64,000 nt of DNA from Telluribacter roseus (GCF_017355915.2 NZ_JAFEUV020000008.1:186001-250000); one strand, 5' to 3'. Counted from the first letter of the stretch, positions 9,557 to 20,800 are shown. The notes: generated from the sequence alone by a model not told the origin. Numbers and translations: made by a program.

Positions 9557-11079
9557 TCCCATTTAGTAAAGTTTGGTTCGCTCTGGTTGCGCTGAGTACC
9601 GGAGCGATAGGGTATTGGTCGTGCAGTACGGGAGGACAGCAGCGGGGAGAGGCGCTGGCTCGTACGCACTGCGGTGGATGTCACGTATTTCCGCAACCTT
9701 CGCAGCTTCCCAAAAAGGTATGGGACGAGGGGGTACTTCCGCACATGGCGGCCCGCCTGGGTATCGCCTATGGGGGGCTAAATCTGGATAGCCTGCAGGG
9801 TGCCAACGAGCAGGAGGTCATAGATGCCGGCGTATTCCCGGTGGAGCCGGTGGTGAGCCAGAAGGAGTGGGAGAGTATCATCGCCTACTACCTGCAGAAC
9901 GCTCCTGATGAGCTGACGGATTCCGTGCGAAAGGAGGCACCGCAGCCATTGAATGGTTTTCAGGTACGTGCCACGCCGCATCCTATACAGGCCATGGTGA
10001 CGGCGGTACGTTATGATTCATTGCACCAGCGGATCTGGGCGGGGCTACGCTCAGGGGCCATCTATGTACTGGATCCCACTCTTCGGCCGGTAGACTCTCT
10101 GTTCCGATCCCGCAGTCCCTTCTCCGATATACGTATCCGGAAGAACGAATGGGAATTACTAAGTATGGGGATCATGGACCCGAACGATAAGAGCACTGGA
10201 GACTTGTTCCATATAAGTAAGGAGGAGGGGAAGTGGAAGGGAAAAGCGCTGGTAGAGGGATTACGTCGTCCGGTACATATGTCTTATGCCGATATCAACA
10301 AAGATGGTCGGGAGGATGTGGTGGTGTCTGAGTACGGCAACTACGTAGGCCGCCTGGCCTGGTACGAAGCTATGGCCAATGACAGTATGCGCAGGCATAT
10401 TATTGAGAATCGGCCCGGAGCCCGCCAGACCTACTGGCACGACTACAACGGGGATGGCCGCAAAGACCTGTGGGTACTGTGGGCGCAGGGCGACGAACAG
10501 ATAGCTGTCTACCTGAATGATGACAGGGGAAACTTTGTCAAGAAAGTACTGCTCCGCTTCTCGCCGGTGTTTGGGTCAGGGTACTTTGAGTTGGCTGATT
10601 TCAACAAGGATGGCCACATGGATATCCTGTATGTCAACGGGGATAATGCGGACCTTTCACATACTATGAAGCCTTACCACGGTATCCGCATCTACCTCAA
10701 CAATGGTTCGGGAGTTTTTAAGGAGAGCTTTTTCTACCCAATGAACGGGGCTACCCAAGCGCAGGCCCGCGACTTTGATGGTGATGGTGATCTGGACATT
10801 GCAGCCATTGCTTTCTTTCCTGATTATGATAAGAAACCGGTGGAGAGTTTTGTGTACCTGGAAAACCAGGGAGGGGGCAAGTACCTGCCCCGCACTTTCA
10901 GCGATACCAACCTGGGGCGTTGGCTGACGATGGATATCGCCGATGTGGATCAGGATGGTGACCTGGATATTCTGCTGGGTTCATTCTCTCTGACTATTAC
11001 TCCTACACCTAAAGAAGTAAAAGAGCGCTGGAACCGGGAAAACAGGGGAGTCGTACTTCTCAGAAATACGCTACGCTAG
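9553..11079 (+). CDS. Cytochrome c-like lipoprotein with FG-GAP/VCBS repeats
   Basis: A 508-residue exported protein starting at a GTG that overlaps the argH stop. Its N-terminal hydrophobic stretch ends in GYWSC, a lipobox-like site with Cys24. A single haem-binding motif HCGGCH follows at residues 39-44. The rest is a beta-propeller of FG-GAP/VCBS type: calcium-loop motifs of form D-x-D/N-x-D-G-x-x-D recur (ADINKDGRED, DYNGDGRKDL, ADFNKDGHMDI, DFDGDGDLDI, ADVDQDGDLDI). Such fusions are frequent in Bacteroidota and Planctomycetota, but I know of no proven function; electron transfer coupled to a surface-binding propeller is a guess. The same repeat type appears in the large protein at 17878-21312. 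Confidence 0.8.
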   Translation: MIPFSKVWFALVALSTGAIGYWSCSTGGQQRGEALARTHCGGCHVFPQPSQLPKKVWDEGVLPHMAARLGIAYGGLNLDSLQGANEQEVIDAGVFPVEPVVSQKEWESIIAYYLQNAPDELTDSVRKEAPQPLNGFQVRATPHPIQAMVTAVRYDSLHQRIWAGLRSGAIYVLDPTLRPVDSLFRSRSPFSDIRIRKNEWELLSMGIMDPNDKSTGDLFHISKEEGKWKGKALVEGLRRPVHMSYADINKDGREDVVVSEYGNYVGRLAWYEAMANDSMRRHIIENRPGARQTYWHDYNGDGRKDLWVLWAQGDEQIAVYLNDDRGNFVKKVLLRFSPVFGSGYFELADFNKDGHMDILYVNGDNADLSHTMKPYHGIRIYLNNGSGVFKESFFYPMNGATQAQARDFDGDGDLDIAAIAFFPDYDKKPVESFVYLENQGGGKYLPRTFSDTNLGRWLTMDIADVDQDGDLDILLGSFSLTITPTPKEVKERWNRENRGVVLLRNTLR

Positions 11080-11110
11080 GTAAGCATCAGGTACTTACTG
11101 CTACAATAAA

Positions 11111-11140
11111 AAAAGCCGGGCGGATATCCGCCCGGCTTTT
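11111..11140. terminator. Bidirectional intrinsic terminator
   Basis: A fully palindromic 30-base element with 15-base arms (AAAAGCCGGGCGGAT and its complement) between two convergent genes. On the plus strand it ends in CTTTTATATA, on the minus strand in a run of seven T. It can therefore stop both the cytochrome/FG-GAP transcript and the SusD transcript. Confidence 0.9.
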
Positions 11141-11163
11141 ATATATACACCACAATCAATCTA

Positions 11164-12870
11164 TTACAATCCAAGACGGTCCCACCATACGCGGCCGGTA
11201 GCATCCTGTGGATCACGACCGAAGCCCTGGATCCTTGACATCTCTTCGTAAGCAGCCTGCTTATTAGCGAAGTTAGGATCGTTCGGGTTGATTAATCCAA
11301 GCGGAGCACGACGGGGAAGTACCAGCGTAGCGCCGTTGTTGGTCAGAGTAGGCATAGGCACTACCGAGTTAGCGTTAGGGAAACCGGTACGCTTCCAGGT
11401 AGCCCATCCTTCGGTAGGCTGCTTCAGGAAGTGCAGGTAAGCCTGGCTGGCGATCTGCTCCAGTGCTTTAGCAGGATTGAAGGCTACTTCGGGCTCTGCC
11501 ATATACGCATCAATCTCAGCCTGCGTTACAGGAGTATAGTTAGTCAGATTAGCTCCCTGAGCGATAGTGTCGTACCATCTGATAGAGCTCACTACGCCTG
11601 TCTCATACCAAGTCTTAGCGCTTTCGGCGGTGATACCACGAGCAGCAGCCTCGGCCCGCATGAACGCAAAGTCAGCGAAGGTAATAACCGGCAGATAAGA
11701 GAATCCGGTACCGGCGTTGCCGTTAGCATCAGCTATGGTAGCACTGAAAAGGCGAGGCTGGATGAAAGACAGTGTATCTATCGACAGCTGCTGACCATTC
11801 GATGTTACCATACGAGGCGTGTAGTACCGCTGGATAACCGTCTGGCTTCTTACTTCATCAGGATTGGTGAAGCTACCTACGTACCGACGGGCAGGAGCCT
11901 GAGTACCAGCTGGCAGCATATTGTTCGCTACAAGCAGATCAACGTTGGCTTGTGAGTAGGAGTTAGGCGTAAAGAACGCATCCAGACGAGGATCTTTGTT
12001 TTCCCACATAAAGTCAACCATAGGCTTGGGAGCACGCAACGTTGTAGGATCAAAGTTACCACCACCGGTAAAGGCGGCATTGGCTCTGTACACCCAGCTA
12101 TCTTCGTTAGATGCCATCAGATCACCAGCAGGCTGTGAAAGTACCTCTTTGATGATAGTCTCAGCCTTCGTGCGATCAGCATTCACCTGACGCAGGGCTA
12201 TCTTCAGACGTAGCGCATTTCCGGCTTTCACCCATTGCTGAGCGTTACCGCCGTAGTACTGGTCGTATTGTCCCAAGCTTACCTGAGGAGCCGATGGAGC
12301 GGCCTTCAGAGTACTGATAGCTTCTTTCAGGTCAGTGTCCAGCTGGGCGAATATCTCCTGCTGGCTGTCATAGCCTGGCTGTAGAGTACCACCATAACGT
12401 GCCTGGAAAGCCTCTGAATAAGGGATGCTACCAAAGATATCAGATACGTAGAACGTATAGTATGATCTCAGGATCCGGGCAATACGGATCATGTGCTGAT
12501 AGCGAGCCTGCTCTTCGGTCGGCATCTTTTCTACCAGTTTTTCGATATCATACAGACGGTCACCGATACCGTTGTACAGCCTTCCGTAGCGCTGTGAGAA
12601 GTTATCCCAGGTTTGGGTAAAGGCTCCCTGGTTACCGTTCAGGTCGGTAGTGTATTGCATCCAGGGCATAATACGACGGTAAAAATCGTAGTAAGCCTCA
12701 AAGTCCTGGTCATGGATGCTCTTGCTTGCATTAAGGAACTGATTCTGGGGGGGCACCGCCGAGAGTGCATCGGGATTAGTGTTGATATCCACGAACGCCT
12801 GCTTCTCACAAGAGGTCATCAGAAATCCCGCGGCCGCCAGTAGCAGAATTTTATGTTTGAAATAGTTCAT
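11164..12870 (-). CDS. SusD/RagB-like nutrient-binding lipoprotein
   Basis: A 568-residue outer-membrane lipoprotein with lipobox FLMTSC (Cys21). The body resembles the SusD-like_2 branch: a start of FVDINTNPDAL, helical TPR-like segments, and the late QAYLHFLKQPTEGWATWKRTG block that is typical of that branch. It caps the SusC pore encoded just upstream and delivers ligand to it. The gene follows SusC by 38 bases in the same direction and surely shares its transcript. It ends 23 bases before a strong terminator. The ligand is unknown; SusD-like_2 proteins are often linked to peptides or non-starch compounds, so sugar should not be assumed. Confidence 0.93.
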   Translation of the reverse strand: MNYFKHKILLLAAAGFLMTSCEKQAFVDINTNPDALSAVPPQNQFLNASKSIHDQDFEAYYDFYRRIMPWMQYTTDLNGNQGAFTQTWDNFSQRYGRLYNGIGDRLYDIEKLVEKMPTEEQARYQHMIRIARILRSYYTFYVSDIFGSIPYSEAFQARYGGTLQPGYDSQQEIFAQLDTDLKEAISTLKAAPSAPQVSLGQYDQYYGGNAQQWVKAGNALRLKIALRQVNADRTKAETIIKEVLSQPAGDLMASNEDSWVYRANAAFTGGGNFDPTTLRAPKPMVDFMWENKDPRLDAFFTPNSYSQANVDLLVANNMLPAGTQAPARRYVGSFTNPDEVRSQTVIQRYYTPRMVTSNGQQLSIDTLSFIQPRLFSATIADANGNAGTGFSYLPVITFADFAFMRAEAAARGITAESAKTWYETGVVSSIRWYDTIAQGANLTNYTPVTQAEIDAYMAEPEVAFNPAKALEQIASQAYLHFLKQPTEGWATWKRTGFPNANSVVPMPTLTNNGATLVLPRRAPLGLINPNDPNFANKQAAYEEMSRIQGFGRDPQDATGRVWWDRLGL

Positions 12871-12908
12871 GTTGCTTCTGTTGTTGTATTCTTAGTAAGT
12901 ATGGGTTA

Positions 12909-15900
12909 TTAGAGCCCGATGTTAACCGATACACCCAGGTTACGAGTGAATGGAAGTCCACCGTACTCCATGAATTCGCCCGCACGGTTGCTGTAAAGAC
13001 CTTCTGGGTTGATACCATCCTTGGCAGTGCGGTACAGGTAAATCAGGTTACGACCTACCAGGCTCACACGCATCGACTGGATCTTAGCTTTGTTAGTGAT
13101 TGAGGCAGGAATGTCATATCCTACTGATACTTCACGCAGAGATACCCATGAGTTTTCGAATACAGAGAATTCACGGATACCCGAGCCCCACTGGGTTAGG
13201 TTCTGGTAGTAAGCGAAAGCAGGGATAGGAGTCAGATAGCCTTTCTCTACTGCCTCAGCGTAGGTCATACCACCCAGGTCAACTACCTGATCATTGACAC
13301 GTACCTGGTAGCCATCGGCCAGTACACCTTCAGGAATGATACCATCATTGCGAACAACGCCGGAAGCATCAGTAAAGGTTACACCACCGAGTTCGGCATT
13401 ACGACCTGGCAGGGTAAAGTCAAACGCACCGTAAGATGAACCGTACTGGTGAGTAGCCGAAGCCATCAGACCACCGATTTTGGCATCCAGTTGTACGTTA
13501 GCGCTGAAGTTACCGTAGCGGAAGCTGTTGACGTTGCTCGCCAGGAAGTTTTCCATCATAGTACCCAGCTCTTTAGAACCCTGTCCGTAAGCACCGCTAC
13601 GCAGGTAGGAAGGATAACCACCTACTGTACCACTGGCAGCACCAATCACTCTCTGACCATTGGCAGGGTGCGAAATAGCATTACCGCTGGCATCTTTGGC
13701 CTGGTAGGTAGCAAATGCATACGAAGTTACCAGTGTACCGTAGTCTTTGCCTACACGGGCTACTGACGCGATATCAGCACCGAAGCCCAGGGCCAGTTCG
13801 TAGGTATCAGTACCTTCTACCAGTTCAAGTACCTTGTTGCGGTTGCGGGTAAAGTTGAAGTTGGTATTCCACTCAAACTTGTTGGTCTTAACCGGAGTAG
13901 CAGTGATCAATAGCTCAACCCCTTTGTTCTGAATTTTACCGGCGTTAACGATGCGACGGCCTACACCTGATTCAGGAGTAGTGTTCAGGCTAAGAATTTC
14001 GTTGCGGGTAAGCTTGTTGTATACCGTTACGTCAAAGCCCAGACGGCCGCTGAAGAAACGAATGTCAGCACCTACTTCCCACTCACGAGCCAGACGGTTA
14101 CGCAGGGCGTAGTTAGGAAGAGTGTTATCACGGAAGCCTGACAGGTTGAGCAGGCCACCACCAGGTAGTGTATAAGGATCCAGAGGGCCGTAGTTACCGG
14201 TTGAGTTGGTCACCCATGGGTCAGTGTCACCACCTGTGAAACCGTAGCTGGCACGTAGCTTACCGAACGAAAGCCAGGTAGGCAGGTTAGACAGCGACTC
14301 AGTAGCCATCCAGGCCAGACCTACCGCAGGATACGAGTAGGAGTGGTTACCGCTTCCGTCGGCGTAGGTCAGTGTTGATGACCAGTCATTGCGGTAGCTG
14401 AAGTTAAGCGTAAGTGCATCCCGGTAAGTCAGGTCTCCATACGCATAAAGAGCATCGATACGGCGGGAAGGTGTAAGTCTGTTCTCAAGAATCAGTGTAT
14501 TGGTAGTATTAGCCAGTGAGAATACATCTGGTACACGAAGACCACCATTGGTAGCAGCACGGAAATAACGGCCACCGTTGAGGTAGTTGGTTTCACCCCC
14601 TACGTTGAAGCTCAGATTGAAGTCTTCACCCAGCTGGCGGCTAGCCATCAACAGACCCTGGAAGCGCGACTGGCTCCGGTTTTCAGTATATTCACCGTAT
14701 TCACCACCCGTAAATCCGGCATTAGGTCCACGGTTATTGTTAGATCCGGCATAAAGCTCAGTCTGTACGTTACCACGTACCAGGAAGCTCAACCATGGAG
14801 TGATAGTACCATTCAAATCCACGTTACCACGGAAGATTTTCTCGTTACGTAGTTGTCTGTACTGGAACGTCTCCCACATAAAGGCAGTCATACCATAGGG
14901 ATCAGCGGCACCCTGACGACGTCCACCGACAACAGGATCAATGTAGTTGTTGGCCCAGTAGTTGATATCCATTGAGCGGGGACGAGCGAATACAAAGCGG
15001 AATACAGGGTTGAAGTTACCACCCTGACGGATTGGGTTCACCATGTCGTTGTCTGTGTAGTCAGCGCTCACGTCCAGGTTGAAGATGCTACCGATCTTCT
15101 GCGTACCGCGGATGTTGAAGTTGTTACGCTTCATTTCGGTACCGGCAGGCATGATAGTCGAGTTGCGCAGGCTTGAGAACGCAGCCCGGAAAGAACCACG
15201 GTCAGTACCGCCTTCTACGGCTACGTTATGGTTGATGAATTTACCGGTCTGGAAGAAGCTCAGAGGATCGTTGGCTTTCCATTCTACCATACGACCATCC
15301 AGGTCACGAACTTGCTGGCCGTTGAACTCAGGACCGTACGAATAGTTATAGTTAGGGCGATCTACTTCGTCTACCCCATCAGCACCTTTGGCAAAGGTAG
15401 GGTTCAGACCAGCACCAAAGCGGTTCTGGAGATCCAGGAAGCGGTAAGCTGTTTCGAAAGAAGACGTATGGTTGTAGGTAACTCCAAGACCTTTGTCCTG
15501 ACGACCTTTCTTGGTCTGGATTACAACTACTCCGTTCAAAGCTTCTGAACCGTACAACGAGCTGGCCGCTGAACCTTTCAACACCGTCATTGACTCGATG
15601 TTGTCAGGGTTGATGTTCTTCATGATATTACCGAAATCCTGAGCAGCACCCCACGAGTCAGCACCCGAAGTACCCGGGCGAATCAGCACCCCGTCTACTA
15701 CGAAAAGAGGCTGAGCGTTAGGGCTCAGTGAAGCGTTACCACGGATACGGATACGAGAAGATGACATAGGACCACCAGTACCCTGGTTGATCATAACCCC
15801 GGCAACTTTACCCTGTAGGGCGTTTACCAGGTTGGCGTTGTTGGTACGAGCCAGTTCAGGACCTGCCACACTCTGTACAGCATAAGCTAACTTGCGGGCT

Positions 15901-16262
15901 TCCTGTGTCATACCAAAGCCGGTAACAACTACTTCGTTCAGGGTCTTGGTATCTTCTTCCAGCGTTACATTTAGTTCACTGGCATTACCTACCGGAACCT
16001 CTTTGCTCAGATATCCGATAGAGGAGAAAACCAGAACAGAATTGTCAGATGGGATATTTACTCTAAAAGTACCATCGGCATCTGTCGCACCGCCTGTATT
16101 AGTTCCTTTTACTAAGAAAGAAACACCGGGTAGAGGGGATCCCTCCTGATCACGCACCGTACCAGTGACGGCTCTGCGGTTCTGAGCCATACTCAACGTG
16201 CTGCTTAGCAACAGGAGAAGTACGATCAGTACACGATGTAAAGACGTAAATCTTGGTAACAT
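12909..16262 (-). CDS. SusC/RagA-family TonB-linked outer-membrane transporter
   Basis: A 1117-residue TonB-dependent transporter. In order: signal peptide (to about residue 26), a carboxypeptidase-regulatory-like domain (about 28-112) with TVRDQEGSPLPGVSFLVKG, a TonB box in LNEVVVTGFG, a plug domain with the SusC signature of INPDNIESMTVLKG and SLYGSEALNGVVV near residues 215-245, then a 22-strand barrel ending in GVSVNIGL. It pumps ligand across the outer membrane using ExbB-ExbD-TonB energy. It is coupled to SusD downstream. A promoter-like pair sits 118-145 bases upstream, suggesting it can be expressed apart from the haloperoxidase gene, though read-through from that gene is possible. 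The substrate is not predictable. Confidence 0.95.
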   Translation of the reverse strand: MLPRFTSLHRVLIVLLLLLSSTLSMAQNRRAVTGTVRDQEGSPLPGVSFLVKGTNTGGATDADGTFRVNIPSDNSVLVFSSIGYLSKEVPVGNASELNVTLEEDTKTLNEVVVTGFGMTQEARKLAYAVQSVAGPELARTNNANLVNALQGKVAGVMINQGTGGPMSSSRIRIRGNASLSPNAQPLFVVDGVLIRPGTSGADSWGAAQDFGNIMKNINPDNIESMTVLKGSAASSLYGSEALNGVVVIQTKKGRQDKGLGVTYNHTSSFETAYRFLDLQNRFGAGLNPTFAKGADGVDEVDRPNYNYSYGPEFNGQQVRDLDGRMVEWKANDPLSFFQTGKFINHNVAVEGGTDRGSFRAAFSSLRNSTIMPAGTEMKRNNFNIRGTQKIGSIFNLDVSADYTDNDMVNPIRQGGNFNPVFRFVFARPRSMDINYWANNYIDPVVGGRRQGAADPYGMTAFMWETFQYRQLRNEKIFRGNVDLNGTITPWLSFLVRGNVQTELYAGSNNNRGPNAGFTGGEYGEYTENRSQSRFQGLLMASRQLGEDFNLSFNVGGETNYLNGGRYFRAATNGGLRVPDVFSLANTTNTLILENRLTPSRRIDALYAYGDLTYRDALTLNFSYRNDWSSTLTYADGSGNHSYSYPAVGLAWMATESLSNLPTWLSFGKLRASYGFTGGDTDPWVTNSTGNYGPLDPYTLPGGGLLNLSGFRDNTLPNYALRNRLAREWEVGADIRFFSGRLGFDVTVYNKLTRNEILSLNTTPESGVGRRIVNAGKIQNKGVELLITATPVKTNKFEWNTNFNFTRNRNKVLELVEGTDTYELALGFGADIASVARVGKDYGTLVTSYAFATYQAKDASGNAISHPANGQRVIGAASGTVGGYPSYLRSGAYGQGSKELGTMMENFLASNVNSFRYGNFSANVQLDAKIGGLMASATHQYGSSYGAFDFTLPGRNAELGGVTFTDASGVVRNDGIIPEGVLADGYQVRVNDQVVDLGGMTYAEAVEKGYLTPIPAFAYYQNLTQWGSGIREFSVFENSWVSLREVSVGYDIPASITNKAKIQSMRVSLVGRNLIYLYRTAKDGINPEGLYSNRAGEFMEYGGLPFTRNLGVSVNIGL

Positions 16263-16379
16263 AAATAGTTTGAAAAAGTGGTTAGATTGGTTAAAGATGG
16301 ACTAACAGCTTTGTGTGTTTTTAACACCTACTGAACGTTGATGTAACTGCTAATACATATAAATATAGTATAATTGATT

Positions 16380-16407
16380 CAAATATAAATACTTTTATTA
16401 TAAACAA
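16380..16407 (-). promoter_or_regulatory. Putative susC promoter
   Basis: Read on the minus strand, TTG (16407-16405) is followed after 17 bases by TATATTTG (16387-16380), matching the Bacteroidota -33/-7 arrangement. It lies 118 bases before the susC start in an AT-rich spacer (16263-16545) that holds no gene. The expected leader is about 110 bases long. Confidence 0.45.
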
Positions 16408-16545
16408 GCTTCCGAATTTTAAATTATTTTAAAATATGCTTGCCCTACGTGTACAATTAGGTAATACAGGAAGTAAGAAATAGAAATGTAGATAGGGGAG
16501 AGGTTGCAAGTACCCGATTGTTACAAATTGTAATCAGTTTTCTGC

Positions 16546-17865
16546 TTATTGCTTAAGACGAACTTTCTGAAGGACACACTCGCCTACTTTAGCCCCCTGT
16601 GTCTGTCCCTGCTCAATGGCAGCCCGGTAGTGGATACCACCATAGAGCCGACTAATGGCAGCCTCGTCACAAGCCTGCTTAAAGGAGGTGAAGCGGCGGG
16701 TGGGCAGGCCGTATTCTACCTCGGTTGTATCCAGAAAAGTAAAGTCCTGGCCGAACCAGTCTGAAAGTACCGTAGCCACCGCCGTAGAGATCACGCTGTG
16801 CCCGCTGGTGTACTCCGGAAAGGGGGGCGTCTGCAGGAGCGGGTGCCAGGCTTCATCAATATGTGCATTAATGACCGTTTCGGGGCGAATCATCTGGCTG
16901 CGGTACTTTTCATCCCAGCAACTAATAAAGCTATCGAACAAAGCAATAGACGTAAGTACGTAAGCAGCCGACGTAGCAGGCCAGTCCAGTTTTGCGGACG
17001 CGGCCGCCTGACCGGCTATGGATATCCAGTGCCCGCCGGGCGAGAGTTTTTTAGTAGCAAAGTTGAGGTGGCCCTGCGTATTGAGGAAGAAAGGGTTGCA
17101 GTCCCAGTAGCTGGCGATCAGCCTTTGCTCGTCGGTCATCTGACGGGTTACGTCATACACCTCACGCGCCTGCTTCATAAACTCACTATCTCTGTCAGTG
17201 CTGAACGCCGGGGGTGGGACGGGTTTGAACTGCTGGGCCGAATCCAGAACTACCGGGCGGATCTTGCCCCAATGAGGCTCGATGGCATCCATAAAGCCGG
17301 GAGGCGTAGGCATCCATTTGCCGGGCGTCTTACTGTACGAGTAGCGGCGCCGCTTGCGGGTAGCCAGGTAGTTATCCCCAGCGGCCCACTTCATGATGCT
17401 GTCGCTAACTGCCTGTCCGTAACGGAGGGAGTTCTGGTAGGTAGCCGGATTTTTCTCGCCTACTTCCCGCAGCAGTACTTCTACACTGTCTTTAAGCAGG
17501 TGCTCGGAGAATACGAGCAACCCTCCCGTCCGCGAAAAAGCATATAGGGCCGCCAGCTGGTAGTTGACGGCTCCCTGAGTTGGTATCTGAGCAATAGCGG
17601 GAAAGTCTGCCACCTGGCCATGTAGACTAGCGTAGCTCTCCTTCTCGCGAATGAGAGCCTCATAGGCGGCAGCATTGGCATATAAGTAAATGCGGCTGGC
17701 TACCGGGGGCGAGAATATGTCGTGGACTATAGTGCGGGTGAGGTTCTTCTGAGCCCGGTGCAGCAGCGCCGTAGAGGGAGCAGGCCCCTGCGGATGTACA
17801 CCTCCCAGGCATAGCGCCGGGGAGGAGCAGAGCAGTAACAAAAGTAAACGTCGGATGTAGCTCAT
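16546..17865 (-). CDS. Vanadium-dependent haloperoxidase-type PAP2 protein
   Basis: A 439-residue protein with an N-terminal signal peptide (RRLLLLLLCSSPALCLGG). The vanadate/phosphate pocket of the PAP2 superfamily is complete: Lys320 and Arg327 in EKYRSQMIRPE, Ser354-Gly-His356 in YTSGHS, then Arg406 and His412 in SRLYGGIHYRAA. The two-helix-bundle length and the order K-R-P, SGH, R-H match bacterial vanadium haloperoxidases rather than short lipid phosphatases. These enzymes oxidise halides with peroxide; some close relatives are phosphatases, so activity needs testing. It is the third gene of a tight set (12 bases after the FG-GAP/ASPIC gene). The copper monooxygenase-like protein two genes upstream suggests a shared oxidative task in the periplasm or outside the cell. 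Confidence 0.85.
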   Translation of the reverse strand: MSYIRRLLLLLLCSSPALCLGGVHPQGPAPSTALLHRAQKNLTRTIVHDIFSPPVASRIYLYANAAAYEALIREKESYASLHGQVADFPAIAQIPTQGAVNYQLAALYAFSRTGGLLVFSEHLLKDSVEVLLREVGEKNPATYQNSLRYGQAVSDSIMKWAAGDNYLATRKRRRYSYSKTPGKWMPTPPGFMDAIEPHWGKIRPVVLDSAQQFKPVPPPAFSTDRDSEFMKQAREVYDVTRQMTDEQRLIASYWDCNPFFLNTQGHLNFATKKLSPGGHWISIAGQAAASAKLDWPATSAAYVLTSIALFDSFISCWDEKYRSQMIRPETVINAHIDEAWHPLLQTPPFPEYTSGHSVISTAVATVLSDWFGQDFTFLDTTEVEYGLPTRRFTSFKQACDEAAISRLYGGIHYRAAIEQGQTQGAKVGECVLQKVRLKQ

Positions 17866-17877
17866 TTCCTGCTGTCC

Positions 17878-20800
17878 CTATTTATGGGGTTGATTGATCC
17901 TGAATACCAGTACTTCGTCCTCGTTGCGCCCCACAACCAGCCACTTCTGCTGGGCTCCGGAGTTGATAAGCGTCATGGAGCGCACATCGCCACCCGCCCA
18001 TAGTCCGGACTGCTCGGGGCCTACCGGCTCAAAACGCATAGGCCCTATTTGCTTAAGAAAAAGGCCGAAGGAAGCATCACAAGGCCCCAACTGCACCCGG
18101 TAGGGTAAGAAGTTACCCGCCACAACCAGGTCTGTTTTTCCGTCGCCATCCACATCATCTGCCACGATACCGCTGATGCGGGATACCTGGGCGGTCTGGG
18201 GTAGTTCATGAACAGCAAAGGTGAAGCCCCCTTTATTTTCCAGAATTACACTGGATAGCTGGCGGCAGTAGAGCTTCCGGGCTTTCTCAACGGCAGCCTT
18301 ACCGAACAGGTCTTCGGTGGTGGCATCGGCGTAGGAGGCGTAGGAGGTATACTTACGGCGGAGTGGTACCATCTGGTCCAGCATCTCATCCCTCGAAAAC
18401 ATCGGGAAGCTCTTGTCGCCCACGTAGTAGCTGGTGATTGGATCAATGACACCATTCTTATCAAAATCATCGTAGTGTAGTATCATGGGCTTACCCACCG
18501 AAGCCTTAAACTGGTTGTTCAGCCCGCTGTTGCCCACTATGAAGTCCATATCCCCATCCCCATCCAGGTCAGTAGCGGTAATGGAGGCCCACATCCCTTC
18601 GGTATTGAGCAGGCTCTTGTCTTTTACCTCTTCAAAGCCATTGGATTTGTTACGGAACGTACGAATCCCCATCCAGTCACCTGCCAGCACCAGGTCCTTG
18701 CGGCCATCGGCATCCAGGTCGGCAAAGGTAGCGGCGGTGATCATGCCCGGGTTGAGCAGGAGGGGACTCCACTCGGCTGTGGCATCGGTGAAGCGGGGCT
18801 GTCCGGGTGTACCATCGTTGCGCAGCAGGTAGCTACGGGCGGCTTCGGGGTAAGAGCCGGGTACGGCCCGTCCTCCCACAAACAGGTCCAGGTCGCCATC
18901 ACCGTCTATGTCGGCGCTCACTACGCACTGCTTGCTGCTGAGCATGGCCGGAAGCGCTGCCGGGGCGTAGAGCATAGTACCATCACCCTGGTTGAGGTAG
19001 AGGTGGTCCTGGTACTCGGGCGACTGATCCTCGTATTCGTTCCCGCCGCAAACTACGTACAGGTCCAGATCCCCATCCTGATCAGCATCAAAGAAGTGCG
19101 CCCCTACTTCCTCTGATACCACATGCTGTCGCCACGGCTGGGCAGAGGCAGCTATGAACTTGCCATTGGCTGTCTGGAGGTACAGTACCCCAAACTGATT
19201 GGCCGCACCGCCAAAGTACAGGTCTTCCCGACCATCGCCGTTGACGTCGCCCCGCGCCAGAGCCGGTCCCATACGCGAAAGCTGGTAGGGCAGGAGTACT
19301 TCTACTTTGAAGTCTACAAAATCATTTTCCTGATGGTAAAAATCCAGCCCCGTTGCTTCCGGCGCGAGCTGCTCGAATAGGGTAGGTTTGGCTACCTGCT
19401 GAGCAAGAGCCTTGGCAGGAGTGCCAGTAGCCGGTTCCTTTACTTCTACTATTTGATTGGGAGCCGGAGCCGGTAGTACAGAACGCGCGCCCATAGGCCA
19501 GACGATCACCACGGAGTCGATGGCGGTAGCTTTACCCAGCCCGAAATGCAGATCAGTCGTGACCGAGGACTGGTAACCCCGTACCGGATACAGCTCTTTG
19601 TACTGCTGCTGCCCCCCGGCATATACCCATACCTTCGCCCCCAGGGCCTGCGAGTTAGAGGCTTTGCCTTCCAACCGGACGGTCAGGTACTGCTTTTGGG
19701 CAGCGTTATTCTGGTATATGTGGAGTGGCTCATTGATGTTGGAAACTACCAGATCCAGGTCACCGTCCCCGTCGAAATCGGCATAGGCGGCGGCATTTGA
19801 CACGGTAGCCTCCGTCAGCCCCCACGACTGCGACACATCTTCAAATCCCAGCAGGTTGGCGGTTTCGCCTCCCCGGTTACGGAATATATAGTTGCGTAGC
19901 TTGTTGGACGGCATTTTCTGCACCAGTCCGTAGGTCCTGAAGTTCAGGTTGCCCTTGGCGGCTTCCTTTAGCTGCTCATCGGCTACAGTATACTTCAGGA
20001 AATCCATGTTGGTGAAGTCGCGCAGGTAGCCATTCGTGATCAGGATGTCCTTCCAGCCGTCGTTGTCAAAGTCAGCCATAAGGCCGGCCCAGCTCCAGTC
20101 GGTGTTGGAGATGCCCGCAAGTTGTCCTATTTCACTAAATCGGACCCGTTTCTCTGCATCCAGTCCCACGTTGAGGTGGAGCATGTTCCGCATCTGCTGG
20201 TGGTAATAGCCGCTGTCGAGCAGCAGGTGGTACTGGTCGTACTGATCGGGGCCCTTCAGGAGCTTCTGCCGGTGGTTGTCCTCGGGGAGCATGTCCAGCG
20301 TAAGTACATCCGGTCGGCCGTCATTATTAAAGTCACCTACATCCGCTCCCATCGAAAACTTGGAAACGTGCGCGAACGACTGCTTAAGGGACTCGGTAAA
20401 GGTCGGTCCGTCGCCACGGCCATTGCGGTTGTTGACGTAGTAGCAGTCCACTTCGGTATAGTCGCTGGTAGTGTACAGGTCGGGCCAGCCATCCTGATTG
20501 ATATCGGCTACCGTCACGCTCAGGCCGAAGTTGAGGGCATTGTTGATGATACCGGAGTTGAGCGTCACATCCGTAAATTTCAATTGGCCGTTTTGGCTGT
20601 CGTTCCGGAAGAGGCGGTTGCCAAAGTGGCGGCTCGGGGTACGACGTATCTGCCGGGTGTTCAGCAGCGGATTAACGGTATGGTTAGAATGGTTCAGCAG
20701 AAACATATCCAGATCGCCGTCGCGGTCGTAGTCAAAGAAGGCCGCCTGAGTAGACAAGGTACCGGGCGCATCCAGGCCCGCCTGTTTTCCCATCTCCTTG

